Source of the DNA: Sphingobium sp. EM0848
Lineage (GTDB): Bacteria > Pseudomonadota > Alphaproteobacteria > Sphingomonadales > Sphingomonadaceae
Assembly: GCF_013375555.1 (NCBI RefSeq)
Contig: NZ_JABXWB010000005.1
Span: 1,700,001 to 1,764,000 of the forward strand
Length of the DNA stretch: 64,000 nt
Direction of reading: 5' to 3'
Of this stretch, positions 26,139 through 34,727 are shown one piece after another. Below the pieces are notes generated by a model. That model saw only the letters and a list, made by a program, of their open reading frames with translations. It had not been told where the DNA came from and made no database searches. Each line of letters starts with the position of its first letter. Position 1 is the stretch's first letter. Made by a program: the position numbers and the translations under genes.

Positions 26139-27314
26139 CTAAGCAACATGGCGACGCCTCCCTTCCAGTTCCCGATACACGGCGAAGAGCTGGGCGAAAT
26201 GATCGTCCATGGTCATGACGGATTCCGCCATCGCCCGCGCGCGACGGCGCTGTGCCTGGGGATCGCCATTCAGGAAATCCGTGATGACCGTTGCCATGCT
26301 GTCCGTCTGCGCCGCCCGGTAGCGCAGGCCAACGCCATGCGCCGCCTGATCCGATGCGCCGCCTTCATCGGGAACGATGATCGGAATGCCGCTGGCCCGC
26401 GCTTCCGCCGCGACCATGCAGAAGGTTTCGGCCTCGCAACCGTGAACCAGCGCATCGGCGCTCGCCAGCATCTCCGCCAGCATCGCCCGGTCATGCATTG
26501 GCGCGAGCAGCTGGATATGCGGATTGTTCGCGGCAGCGCGGCGCACCCGCGTCCGGTCGCGGCCATCGCCCACCAGCACCAGGCCGACCGGATTGGCATA
26601 ACCCGCCGATGTCACCGCCTCGATCACCTGCGGCCAGCGCTTTTCGGGCGCATGTCGCCCCACGCCGAGCAGCAACGTCGCGTCGGGACCCAAGCCGCAG
26701 CGCTCCAGCAGGCGGGCGCGCAATGCCTCATTGCGATGGCGCGGTGAGAAATAGCCCGGTTCCACCCCCATGGGCAGGGTCGCGACCCGCTCCAGCCGTC
26801 CGGCGGACAGGCGCTGCGACAGGCTGTCGCTGGCGCTCACCACCAGATCGAAGCTCTGGTCCAGCCGCCGCAAATGGCGCCAGAACCAGTCGAAGCCCCG
26901 GTCAATGGTAGCGCGGCTCAGCACCGATCCGAACCAGCGATAGGCGTAGGCCGACAGCGGATCGGCATGCATGATGAGCGCGCGAGGCGCATGGCCCTGC
27001 CAGCGCGCCACCATCCCGGCGCTGGCCCAGGGCGAGGAAGCCTCGACCAGATCGGGCTGCAACTGATCGAGCATGGCGTGCAGTGATTGTTCGTCGTCAA
27101 AATAGGAATAGCGCCGGTCCAGCGGAAAGCGGCGCGCGGGCAGCATGACGATGCGCCCACCCCCCTGTGCCTCGACCACGCGGTCATCGTCCGACGGGGC
27201 GAGGATGATGATCTCATGCCCCGCCTGCGCTCCGGCCTGGAGCTTACGTTCGACATAGGTTTTCACCCCGCCGCCGCGTGGCGCGTAAAAGGCGCAGACA
27301 TCGACGATGCGCAT
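26139..27314 (-). CDS. Glycosyltransferase family 4 protein
   Basis: 391 residues, GT-B fold: N-terminal CAFYAPRGGGVKTYVERKL loop, LLGVGRHAPEKRWPQ at the start of the C-domain, and the EX7E nucleotide-sugar motif ETFCMVAAE preceded by SADALVHG. It transfers a sugar from a nucleotide-sugar to a lipid or glycan acceptor at the cytoplasmic face of the membrane. It is the last gene of a five-gene minus-strand cluster (deacetylase-fold protein, glycosyltransferase, membrane protein, DUF2141 protein, this gene), with a 4-base gap upstream. Confidence 0.85.
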   Translation of the reverse strand: MRIVDVCAFYAPRGGGVKTYVERKLQAGAQAGHEIIILAPSDDDRVVEAQGGGRIVMLPARRFPLDRRYSYFDDEQSLHAMLDQLQPDLVEASSPWASAGMVARWQGHAPRALIMHADPLSAYAYRWFGSVLSRATIDRGFDWFWRHLRRLDQSFDLVVSASDSLSQRLSAGRLERVATLPMGVEPGYFSPRHRNEALRARLLERCGLGPDATLLLGVGRHAPEKRWPQVIEAVTSAGYANPVGLVLVGDGRDRTRVRRAAANNPHIQLLAPMHDRAMLAEMLASADALVHGCEAETFCMVAAEARASGIPIIVPDEGGASDQAAHGVGLRYRAAQTDSMATVITDFLNGDPQAQRRRARAMAESVMTMDDHFAQLFAVYRELEGRRRHVA

Positions 27315-27318
27315 TGCG

Positions 27319-27822
27319 TCATTTCTCCAGCGGGCCGAAGGAAAAGAGCCCCCGGCGATAGTTCATTTTGATGGCGATCCGGGTCGGTCCCGATCCGACC
27401 GTCGCCTTGGCGGCAGCGGCATGGGGCTTGGACCAGCCGAGCTTGGGATTGCCCGGAAAACCGATGCCGTCGATCGACAGCGAGAAACGGCGATTGCTGT
27501 CCCGGTCATGCATCAGGCTGAGCGCATAGGTGCCGGGCCCCGGCGCGCGGATGCATAGCTGTACCGGGCCGGAGGCAGGCGTTGCTTCCTCCACCCGGCG
27601 GAAGGTCTTGCCTGCCCCAACCAGGATATTGTCGTCGGCCAGAAAATCCTCGTCATTGGCCGGATACAGCTCCAGCTTCAGCCGCCCGGCGCGATCCTTG
27701 AGGCCCAGTACCTCTACCAGAAAGGCCGGACCGTTTTCATTGGCCCGGCATTGCCCTTCAGCCTTGCCGAGATCGGGCGTGGACGGGATTGCCGCCCCTG
27801 CGATAAGGAACGCGGCGATCAT
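27319..27822 (-). CDS. DUF2141-domain protein, probably exported
   Basis: 167 residues starting with MIAAFLIAGAAIPST, a short signal-peptide-like segment, then a beta-rich domain with LKLELYPANDEDFL, VQLCIRAPGPGTYALSLMHD and GFSN-like SIDGIGFPGNP, the DUF2141 pattern. ATG 27822 overlaps the upstream membrane-protein stop (ATGA), showing that the long frame continuing upstream is not the gene. The function of DUF2141 is unknown. The context suggests an envelope role. Confidence 0.78.
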   Translation of the reverse strand: MIAAFLIAGAAIPSTPDLGKAEGQCRANENGPAFLVEVLGLKDRAGRLKLELYPANDEDFLADDNILVGAGKTFRRVEEATPASGPVQLCIRAPGPGTYALSLMHDRDSNRRFSLSIDGIGFPGNPKLGWSKPHAAAAKATVGSGPTRIAIKMNYRRGLFSFGPLEK

Positions 27823-28760
27823 TGGGCGCGGCTTTCGCGCAGCAGTTCGGTCACGCCCAGCACCATGCCGACCAGCAGATGCGCAGCGAGGATCAGCGAC
27901 GCCATCAGCGCCATGGCCGACACGATCTCGCTGTCGCGTCCGATCAGGAAGGCGGCCATGCTGGCAAACACCACATCCTTGTTGGGCAGCAGCGGCAGGC
28001 GCGAGATGAGCTGGCGCAGCGTGCCGAGCAATATCCACCAGCTGATCGCGATGTCCGGCAGCAGCAAATGCCACATCACCGCGGCCAGCACGGTCGTTGC
28101 CACAATGCGCAGGAGGTGGATGCCCGAAACCATCCACAAATCCCCGCGCGGCAGGGTGAACAGCCGCCGCCGTAGCAGCATCGCCACCAGCGACGACGCC
28201 AGCACGAACAGGATCGATCCGCCGACCTCCCAACGGTTCAACCCCGCATCGACCGCGCCCAGCAGCGGCAGAGCGAGCGCCACCATCAACAGCGTCACGC
28301 CATTGCCGACCAGCGCCGACAGGATGGTCACATCCTTGATCGCGCCGAAGGGAGCGGTCGTGATGCTGGCGTTGCGCCGTGCCCAGGCATAGAAATAGAC
28401 CTCGCCCAGATAGCCGAGCAGGATTTCGTTGCTGACCAGCTTGCGCAGCAGCGCAACAAAGCCCTCCGCCGGAATTGCCCAGAGCCGTCGGAAAATCACC
28501 CATTCGGAAATCGGCCCAGCCAGATAATAGAGCGCAAAGGCGATCCAGAAGGCGAAGGACACCGGCATGAGCGCCCAAAGACGGCTTGGATCGATATCGC
28601 GGAACTGGTGGAGGGCCACCACGAGAATCAGAACGGACACAAGCGGCCCGGCCCATCGGGTCCAGTTGCGGCCCGACTGGATCAACGGCTTGGGATCAAG
28701 CGCGCCGTCCAGCTTTGCGACCGTTGGGCTTAAAAGGCCGGTTGAGGATTCGCCGGTCAT
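27819..28760 (-). CDS. Integral membrane protein, lysylphosphatidylglycerol-synthase-TM / flippase-like
   Basis: 313 residues with about 7-8 hydrophobic helices (PLVSVLILVVALHQF, LMPVSFAFWIAFALYYLAG, FVLASSLVAMLLRR, ASLILAAHLLVGMVLG). Positions of a soluble domain are lacking, so it is the membrane part only. Proteins of this type (UPF0104-like) often accompany glycosyltransferases and may move lipid-linked sugars. Coupled to the DUF2141 gene by a 4-base overlap and 13 bases from the glycosyltransferase upstream. Confidence 0.68.
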   Translation of the reverse strand: MTGESSTGLLSPTVAKLDGALDPKPLIQSGRNWTRWAGPLVSVLILVVALHQFRDIDPSRLWALMPVSFAFWIAFALYYLAGPISEWVIFRRLWAIPAEGFVALLRKLVSNEILLGYLGEVYFYAWARRNASITTAPFGAIKDVTILSALVGNGVTLLMVALALPLLGAVDAGLNRWEVGGSILFVLASSLVAMLLRRRLFTLPRGDLWMVSGIHLLRIVATTVLAAVMWHLLLPDIAISWWILLGTLRQLISRLPLLPNKDVVFASMAAFLIGRDSEIVSAMALMASLILAAHLLVGMVLGVTELLRESRAQ

Positions 28761-28773
28761 AGGATGCTCATTT

Positions 28774-29961
28774 TCATTGTCTGGAAGAGGTGACGTTGCC
28801 GCTGGCCGGGCGCCTCAGTCGGTCCCGGCGGGATTTTTCGCTGGAACTGCCAAGGCACGCCGAGACGGCAAAACTGGTGAGATAGGAGGGAGCCGCAGTC
28901 TCCAGCGTGAAGCGCCGGGCCTGAGCGAGGCTGGCCGCTTCGTCCTGAACGATCCGGTCGGCAACGGCGATGGCGCGGGCAAAGGCCGTGACGTCGCCGG
29001 GCGGGATCAGTCGGCCCAGCGCACCGTCGCCCAACAAGGCGCCCATTGCCGCGCTGCATCGCGTCGCGATGATCGGTCGCCCGGTGGCCAGCACCTCCAG
29101 AATGACGGCAGGAACGCCTTCATAGTCGGAAGAAAGCAGGAAGATATCGTTTCGGCCAATAAGGGATGCGGGATCGGGCACATGACCTGCGAAATGGATG
29201 CGCCCGGCAATACCCAGCCCATCGGCCAGTTTCTCCAGCCTCACTCGATCAGGACCATCCCCGTAGAGGGTCAGCCGATCCTGCGGGCCGGCGCCCAGAG
29301 CAAAGGCCTCCAGCATCAAGGCGAAATTCTTTTGCCGTACCAGTCGGCCGATGGCAACGAAGCGGCGGCCCTCTCCCGTGGTTTCGGGCAGGGTCCGCGA
29401 ACGGAGCCGGTCGATCTGCGCCAACGACAGCGCGGGATCGGGAATGATGCTGATCGCCGGGTGGCGGGGGCGGATCAATGTCGCGATCTCTGCCTCCAGT
29501 CCCGGCGCCATGGCGACGAAATGGTCGATGAAACGCCCCTGAATCCTCAGCCAGAGGCGATAGGCTATCCGTCCTGGGCCGGGCATGTCGCGCCGTTCCA
29601 GATCATTGCTGATCTTCGCCAGGATGGGCGGGCAAGCGCGGCCGAGCAACAGTTTCATCGCCACCGCAACGACAGCATAGCTGTTGCCCGCACAGAACAG
29701 CACATCTGGCCGCAGGCGCCGGATCGCAGCGGGTAGTGTCGCGATCATCCAGAGCGTTTCGCACCAAGCGATCGAAAAGCGCGGGCGGAGCGGCATATAG
29801 GGGTCGAGCCCCTCACCCAGTTCCCGCTGCATCGCGCCGTCGCTGCGTCCCATGAACAGCGGCGCGTCGACACCCTGTTCGCGCCAGTGACGCACCAGCC
29901 GCAACGCAACGCGCTCGACCCCGCCGGGTTCGAAGCTGTGGAGGAAGGTCAGGATGCGCAT
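28774..29961 (-). CDS. Glycosyltransferase family 4 protein
   Basis: 395 residues, GT-B fold. Acceptor-side opening FLHSFEPGGVERVALRLVRH, donor-side GRLVRQKNFALMLEAF, and EX7E as EGVPAVILE, preceded by DIFLLSSDY and followed by ATGRPIIATRC. The C-terminal tail after about residue 365 (SSEKSRRDRLRRPASG) is basic and may be extra. The gene starts 3 bases after the stop of the deacetylase-fold gene. It is the second sugar transferase of the cluster. Confidence 0.86.
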   Translation of the reverse strand: MRILTFLHSFEPGGVERVALRLVRHWREQGVDAPLFMGRSDGAMQRELGEGLDPYMPLRPRFSIAWCETLWMIATLPAAIRRLRPDVLFCAGNSYAVVAVAMKLLLGRACPPILAKISNDLERRDMPGPGRIAYRLWLRIQGRFIDHFVAMAPGLEAEIATLIRPRHPAISIIPDPALSLAQIDRLRSRTLPETTGEGRRFVAIGRLVRQKNFALMLEAFALGAGPQDRLTLYGDGPDRVRLEKLADGLGIAGRIHFAGHVPDPASLIGRNDIFLLSSDYEGVPAVILEVLATGRPIIATRCSAAMGALLGDGALGRLIPPGDVTAFARAIAVADRIVQDEAASLAQARRFTLETAAPSYLTSFAVSACLGSSSEKSRRDRLRRPASGNVTSSRQ

Positions 29962-29964
29962 GAT

Positions 29965-30702
29965 TCAGCCCGTCAGCAGATCGCCATAGCGACCGGCCTC
30001 ATGTGTCCGCGTCAGGCGGTGCAGGGCCCGGTCGATGCTCGCCAGCAGGCGGGGTACATGCGCGTCGCCCGGATGGACGGCGACCCGCGCCACTGCGGTA
30101 TGACGCAGCAATGGCGGCAGCAGGCGGGCCGCCAGCAACGAGGAAGCGATGCGCGCCCGGCTACGGCTGGCCCAGGTCAGCACCGGTCCACGCGCCAGCA
30201 CCCGGCCCGTCGCTGGTTGCCACACCTTCATATGATCTTCCGCCAGCGCGAAGCCGGTTTCGGCCAGAGCCTCCAGCGCCGGGGGACCGTACAGCCAGGC
30301 GGGGGCGACAAACCCCGCCACCGGACGCCCGATGATGGACTGGATCAGGTCGCGTGCGTCGGTCATACGCCGCTCGGCCGTGGCCCTGTCGAGGCCAAGA
30401 AACTCACCCTCCCCCGCCGTCATGTGGCGCGCCTTGAAACGCGCCGCCGCGCCCTGATGCGTCGTCATGTCGCGGTGGAACCAGCCATGGGCGAAGATGC
30501 TGACCCCCGCGTCCGACCAACCCCGCAGCCGCCCCGCAAAGGCGCTTTCAGGCCGCAGCGGATGGGCACCCCAATGGTCCGGTACAACCAGCATCGCCAG
30601 CCGATCGACCGGAACATGCCGGGTCAGCCGGTCCAGCAGCAGGTCGACTTCGGCTTCGAAGCGCGGACCAACATCATGAATCGACAGAAGAAGTTTCTTC
30701 AC
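29965..30702 (-). CDS. Polysaccharide-deacetylase-fold protein (DUF2334 type)
   Basis: 245 residues. KKLLLSIHDVGP at the N terminus is the NodB-fold metal-site opening (H and D), GVSIFAHGWFHRD supplies the second histidine pair, and FVAPAWLYGP matches the catalytic RxxxG-type region of the DUF2334 branch. Such proteins deacetylate cell-surface sugars or remain uncharacterised. It leads the minus-strand cluster and is divergent from the secreted EEP-fold gene across 232 bases. Confidence 0.78.
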   Translation of the reverse strand: MKKLLLSIHDVGPRFEAEVDLLLDRLTRHVPVDRLAMLVVPDHWGAHPLRPESAFAGRLRGWSDAGVSIFAHGWFHRDMTTHQGAAARFKARHMTAGEGEFLGLDRATAERRMTDARDLIQSIIGRPVAGFVAPAWLYGPPALEALAETGFALAEDHMKVWQPATGRVLARGPVLTWASRSRARIASSLLAARLLPPLLRHTAVARVAVHPGDAHVPRLLASIDRALHRLTRTHEAGRYGDLLTG

Positions 30703-30934
30703 GACTGCCCCCCACAGACTGAAGCATACCCATTTACGAGCGCCCCTATGCGTGCTGCCGATGACTTGATGATGACAGTTTTGTTCATGCGTGGAATTTC
30801 GCTCCTGACTTCAGGACGACATCCCGGACGGCAACCGCAGTCGAACAGGATCATGAACTCTTTTTCATCTTTGCGATGACTGCGGCGGCGCCCTTTCCCT
30901 GCCGTCCTCCGCCCATTGCGGTAGGAGAAGGACA

Positions 30935-31963
30935 TTGCGTTTTTTCAGACGAATCCTGCAGGTGACCGCACTCGCTGCACTGGTCACCGCCGCGCCCTCC
31001 CTCCATCCGCGCAGCCTGACTCCGCCCGCCGCACCCGCGCCCTTTTCCGGCCAGCTTTCCGTGATGACCTATAATATTCATGGCGTGCCATGGCCGGTCG
31101 CATGGGGACGGCCCGCCGATTTCGACCGCATGGCGGCAACCCTTCGGTCCCTGCGCACGCAGGGGCGCAACCCGCATGTCGTCCTCTTGCAGGAAGCCTT
31201 TACCAGCGAAGCGCAGGCCATGGGCCGTGCGGCAGGATATCGCTATATCGCCAACGGCGCCGATCAGGATGCAAGCAGCGGACTGCGCCCGAGTTCCGCC
31301 GATCTGCGCTTCGCAGAGCAGGATTCATGGCTCCATGGCGAAGGTGTCGGGAAATATGTCGGCAGTGGCTTACAGATACTGTCCGATTATCCAATCGTCG
31401 ATGTGCGCCGGATGGTTTTCCCCGCCTTTGCCTGCGCGGGGTTCGATTGTCTGGCGAACAAGGGCGCGCTGCTTGCCCGCATCCGGCTGCCCGGTCAGGC
31501 CGATCCGGTGGATGTCGTGACCACCCATCTCAACAGCCGGCGTGCTTCCCGTGTGGCAGATGAACGGTCCAACCATGCCTTTACAGCGGAATTGGTCGAT
31601 CTGGGTGCGTTCATCCGAAACAATCACGATCCGCGCAATGCGCTCATCGTGGCGGGTGATTTCAATGCAGGGCAGACGCCCCAGCGGCGGGCAGATCTGA
31701 TCGAACAGGCGACGCGCAACTGGGCGCCGGGGGCAAGGGTCGACAATGCCTATGATGCAGCGCAGGCCAGCGGTATCGCTTTGACGGCGGATGGGCTTTC
31801 CTCCCGCCAGCGCGGACGTGACTGGGAATTTTTCGCGCCGGGCCGGACCATGGGCATGACGCTGCATGGGATCACGGTTCCCTTCGGGCATGACAGAAGC
31901 GGTGTGATGTTGTCGGATCATATAGGCTATTCAGGAATATTCGATATAGGACGATCTACATGA
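30935..31963 (+). CDS. Secreted endonuclease/exonuclease/phosphatase-fold protein
   Basis: 342 residues from a TTG start at 30935, chosen because AGGAG lies 7 bases upstream and it gives a proper signal peptide (RFFRRILQVTALAALVTAAP). EEP-fold motifs: MTYNIHG (metal N), LLQEAF (metal E), VVTTHLNS (catalytic H), VAGDFNAG (D/N) and SDHIGYSG near the C terminus (D-H pair). An extra cysteine pair, FACAGFDCLANKG, could form a disulfide, matching sphingomyelinase-C-like members. An extracytoplasmic phosphodiesterase on lipids or nucleic acids is likely. Confidence 0.83.
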   Translation: MRFFRRILQVTALAALVTAAPSLHPRSLTPPAAPAPFSGQLSVMTYNIHGVPWPVAWGRPADFDRMAATLRSLRTQGRNPHVVLLQEAFTSEAQAMGRAAGYRYIANGADQDASSGLRPSSADLRFAEQDSWLHGEGVGKYVGSGLQILSDYPIVDVRRMVFPAFACAGFDCLANKGALLARIRLPGQADPVDVVTTHLNSRRASRVADERSNHAFTAELVDLGAFIRNNHDPRNALIVAGDFNAGQTPQRRADLIEQATRNWAPGARVDNAYDAAQASGIALTADGLSSRQRGRDWEFFAPGRTMGMTLHGITVPFGHDRSGVMLSDHIGYSGIFDIGRST

Positions 31964-32225
31964 TCGATCACATAATATCAGTTATTATCATTTTATATTA
32001 GTCTTATATCGCTAATATTATTATATTATTTTGTTATTTTTATTTATATTTATTTGTATAAATATTCAATATTTTCCATTTACATTATATTTTTTGAAAA
32101 ATGAACCGAAAATGACAGGAATTATATTGCAATTGTGACAATCATTGTCACAAAAATGTTGCGATGCAGTTCTAGTGGCCGCCCCGCAAAGCATCCACTC
32201 GATGGATTTAAAAAGGGGTACTGTC
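31964..32225. other. Very AT-rich intergenic region before TonB receptor 2
   Basis: Bases 31970 to about 32160 are nearly all A/T, with many TATT and TTATA runs, in striking contrast to the GC-rich flanks. No gene fits. It holds many possible -10 hexamers and ends in a perfect palindrome at 32135-32151. It is probably a long promoter/leader of the receptor at 32226 and may also end the preceding transcript. Confidence 0.5.
32135..32151. promoter_or_regulatory. Perfect palindromic operator candidate
   Basis: GTGACAATCATTGTCAC at 32135-32151 is a perfect 17-base palindrome, extending two more paired bases on each side (32133-32153). It lies 75 bases before the receptor start. The half-site spacing TGTGA-N9-TCACA does not match CRP (N6), and it is not a standard Fur box. 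It is a strong candidate operator for an unidentified dimeric regulator. Confidence 0.6.
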
Positions 32226-34646
32226 ATGATTCGCTCTTCCTCCAGCCTGCTGCGCATGTCGCTCGGCGGCCTGCTGCTGGCGTCGGTTTCCGCGCCCGCC
32301 CTGGCCCTTGCCGCTACCGATCAACAGCCTGCCGAAGCCACAACCGCCGCTGCTGAAGATGCGGGCCTGGGCACCATCGTCGTCACCGCCACGAAGCGCG
32401 AAACCAGCCTTCAGGAAACGCCGATCGCCATTTCCGTGGTCGATACTGCGGTCCTCAAGGATCGCCATATCCAGAGCCTGATGGACTTTGCCGACGGCGC
32501 CGTGCCCTCGCTGCGCGTTGCCACGTTCGAAGCCCGTCAGTCGGCGCTGACCGTCGGCATTCGCGGCATCGTGCCCTTCGACCAGAACCAGACTGCCCGC
32601 GACACGGGCGTCGGCGTCTATGTCGACGGCGTCTATCTCGGCCGTTCGCAGGGCCTGAACGCGGCGCTGTTCGACGTCGAGCGCATCGAAGTGCTGCGTG
32701 GCCCGCAGGGCACGCTGTTCGGCCGTAACACCGAAGGCGGCGCACTCAGCATCGTCACCAAGGCGCCCACCGGCGAATTCGGCGGCCGCTTCACTGGCGG
32801 TGTCGGCAACTACGGCAGCTACAACAGCGAAATTCACCTGAACCTGCCCGCCTTCTATAATATCGCGCTCAAGTTCGACGGCGTCGTCCAGCACCAGGAC
32901 GCGACGGTCAAGAACCCGCTGCCCGGCAATTATGGCTGGAACTATTACAACCGCTACGGCGGCCGTACCTCGGCCCTCTGGAAGCCGGTCGATGGCCTGT
33001 CGGTCGAGGTCGCCTATGACCAGGCGAAGGACGAAAATACGCCCTTCTACAGCCAGCTTGTCAACTACAACCCGAACAACCTGCCGGTCGCCACGCTGTC
33101 GAACGGTGTGCTTAGCTGCGCTGCTGCGAAGTGCATTAACCCGCTCTCGCCGCTCGTCGTCGTCAGCGGCGATAAGCGCATGAGCACTGCCGACATCGGC
33201 GTGCCGCAGCAATTGAGCGTCGACAAGACTCATGGCGTTTCTTCGACCATCAAATATGACGTAACGTCCAACCTTCAGCTGCGCTCGATCACCGCATGGC
33301 GCGGCGTAACCACCGCACAGTGGGACAATTCGGGCGGCGCACATCGCACTGTGTTCGCTCCCAACGCGAACTTCAGCCGCTACAGCCTGTCCGACTTGAC
33401 CCAGCATCAGTTCAGCCAGGAGTTCCAGGCCGTGGGCAGCCTGCCCAATCTCGACTATGTCGTCGGCCTCTATTACTTCCAGGAAAATGCGCGGGAATCG
33501 GCGGCGACGCCGTCCTCCAACAAGTGGAACGCCGACGGTACTGGCTATACCATCAACAACCCGCTCGTTTTCGGCACCATCTCATCGGGCAATCAGGGCT
33601 GGGCCTATGGCTCGCGCTTCATTCAGCGTGACAGCCATGCAACAGCGCACAGCTATGCCGCTTTTGCCCAGGCAACCTGGACCCCGGCCGGCATGGACAT
33701 GCTGCACCTGACGGTGGGCGGCCGCTACACCAAGGACAAGCGCAACGGCGCGCTGACCATGGTATCGGGCGTGGCGACTCCCTGGACCTTCTCCTTCGAC
33801 AATGATCGCTTCGACCCAATGGCCACGCTGGCCTTCGACGTGTCCAAGGATGTCCACGTCTACGCCAAATATTCGACCGGCTATCGCGCCGGTGGCGCCA
33901 ACGACCGTTCGTCCAACTTCGGCGCCTTCGGCCCGGAAAAGGTCAAGTCCTATGAAGTCGGCGCCAAGATGGACATGCTGGACAACAAGGTCCGCCTGAA
34001 CGTAGCCGGCTACATCATGGACCGCACGGGCACGCAGATCGACTTCGACCATGTCGACACCAGCCCGACCCTGGCGAACGGCCAGCCGAACCCGACCTTC
34101 AACCTTCACACCGAAGATACGGCCAATGCGCCGGGCACCTCGAAGATCCGGGGCGTCGAGGCTGACTTCACCGCTAACCCGGTCGAGGGCCTAACGATCG
34201 GCGCATCCTACGCCTATACCTACACCAATATCCCGGCGACGCCGAACCCGCAGCTGGCCGGCAATCCCCTAACCCAGGTGTTCGTGGTGTTCACGCCGCG
34301 CAACGCAGCGTCGGGCTATCTCGACTATGTGATACCGGTATCGGTGATCGGTGGCGACACCAAGTTGCGCTTCCACATCGACGGCAACTATGCGGACAGC
34401 ATGTACAGCTTCCAGAACGAGGCGACCAAGACCGACTCCAGCTTCATCGTGAACGGCCGCATCGCGCTGGCCGACATCCGCATGAACGATCACGGCCAGA
34501 CCTTCACCGTGTCGGCGTGGAGCCGGAACCTGTTCAACGAATCGCATATCTACCGCCGCTCGGCAGCCAATGCCGCGACGCTGGGCGACTATGCGAACTT
34601 CAATGCTCCGCGCACCTGGGGTCTCGAAGGCACGGTCAACTTCTGA
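32226..34646 (+). CDS. TonB-dependent outer-membrane receptor
   Basis: 806 residues from ATG 32226, chosen because AAAGGGG precedes it and it starts a clean signal peptide (RSSSSLLRMSLGGLLLASVS, cleavage after APALALA). TonB-box-like TIVVTATKR, plug motif EVLRGPQGTLFGRNTEGGAL, then the barrel, ending WGLEGTVNF with a C-terminal phenylalanine. No STN domain. Codon use looks highly biased (almost uniform GGC, CTG and GTC), suggesting strong expression. It ends at a canonical terminator, so it is monocistronic. Ligand unknown. Confidence 0.92.
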   Translation: MIRSSSSLLRMSLGGLLLASVSAPALALAATDQQPAEATTAAAEDAGLGTIVVTATKRETSLQETPIAISVVDTAVLKDRHIQSLMDFADGAVPSLRVATFEARQSALTVGIRGIVPFDQNQTARDTGVGVYVDGVYLGRSQGLNAALFDVERIEVLRGPQGTLFGRNTEGGALSIVTKAPTGEFGGRFTGGVGNYGSYNSEIHLNLPAFYNIALKFDGVVQHQDATVKNPLPGNYGWNYYNRYGGRTSALWKPVDGLSVEVAYDQAKDENTPFYSQLVNYNPNNLPVATLSNGVLSCAAAKCINPLSPLVVVSGDKRMSTADIGVPQQLSVDKTHGVSSTIKYDVTSNLQLRSITAWRGVTTAQWDNSGGAHRTVFAPNANFSRYSLSDLTQHQFSQEFQAVGSLPNLDYVVGLYYFQENARESAATPSSNKWNADGTGYTINNPLVFGTISSGNQGWAYGSRFIQRDSHATAHSYAAFAQATWTPAGMDMLHLTVGGRYTKDKRNGALTMVSGVATPWTFSFDNDRFDPMATLAFDVSKDVHVYAKYSTGYRAGGANDRSSNFGAFGPEKVKSYEVGAKMDMLDNKVRLNVAGYIMDRTGTQIDFDHVDTSPTLANGQPNPTFNLHTEDTANAPGTSKIRGVEADFTANPVEGLTIGASYAYTYTNIPATPNPQLAGNPLTQVFVVFTPRNAASGYLDYVIPVSVIGGDTKLRFHIDGNYADSMYSFQNEATKTDSSFIVNGRIALADIRMNDHGQTFTVSAWSRNLFNESHIYRRSAANAATLGDYANFNAPRTWGLEGTVNF

Positions 34647-34669
34647 TCCCGGCCTGATCGCAAATGGAA

Positions 34670-34698
34670 ATGGCGCGCTGTTCAACGCAGCGCGCCAT
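34670..34698 (+). terminator. Rho-independent terminator after TonB receptor 2
   Basis: ATGGCGCGCTG (34670-34680) pairs perfectly with CAGCGCGCCAT (34688-34698) around a 7-base loop and is followed by ATTTTTTG. This is the clearest intrinsic terminator in the window. Confidence 0.88.
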
Positions 34699-34727
34699 AT
34701 TTTTTGTGTATTTCCTTTGCTTCGAAC

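Noticed and set aside
27823..28656. Upstream extension of the DUF2141 gene to a 445-residue protein
   Set aside because: The extension runs out of frame through the membrane-protein gene and is low complexity; the ATGA overlap at 27822 gives a natural start with a signal-like peptide.
32133..32153. CRP or Fur binding site
   Set aside because: CRP needs TGTGA-N6-TCACA and this has N9; the Fur consensus of GATAAT repeats is not matched. Kept only as an unassigned palindrome.
32208..33407. A 399-residue minus-strand open frame
   Set aside because: Antisense to TonB receptor 2; repeated AVDV/DVD patterns mirror the biased codons of the real gene.
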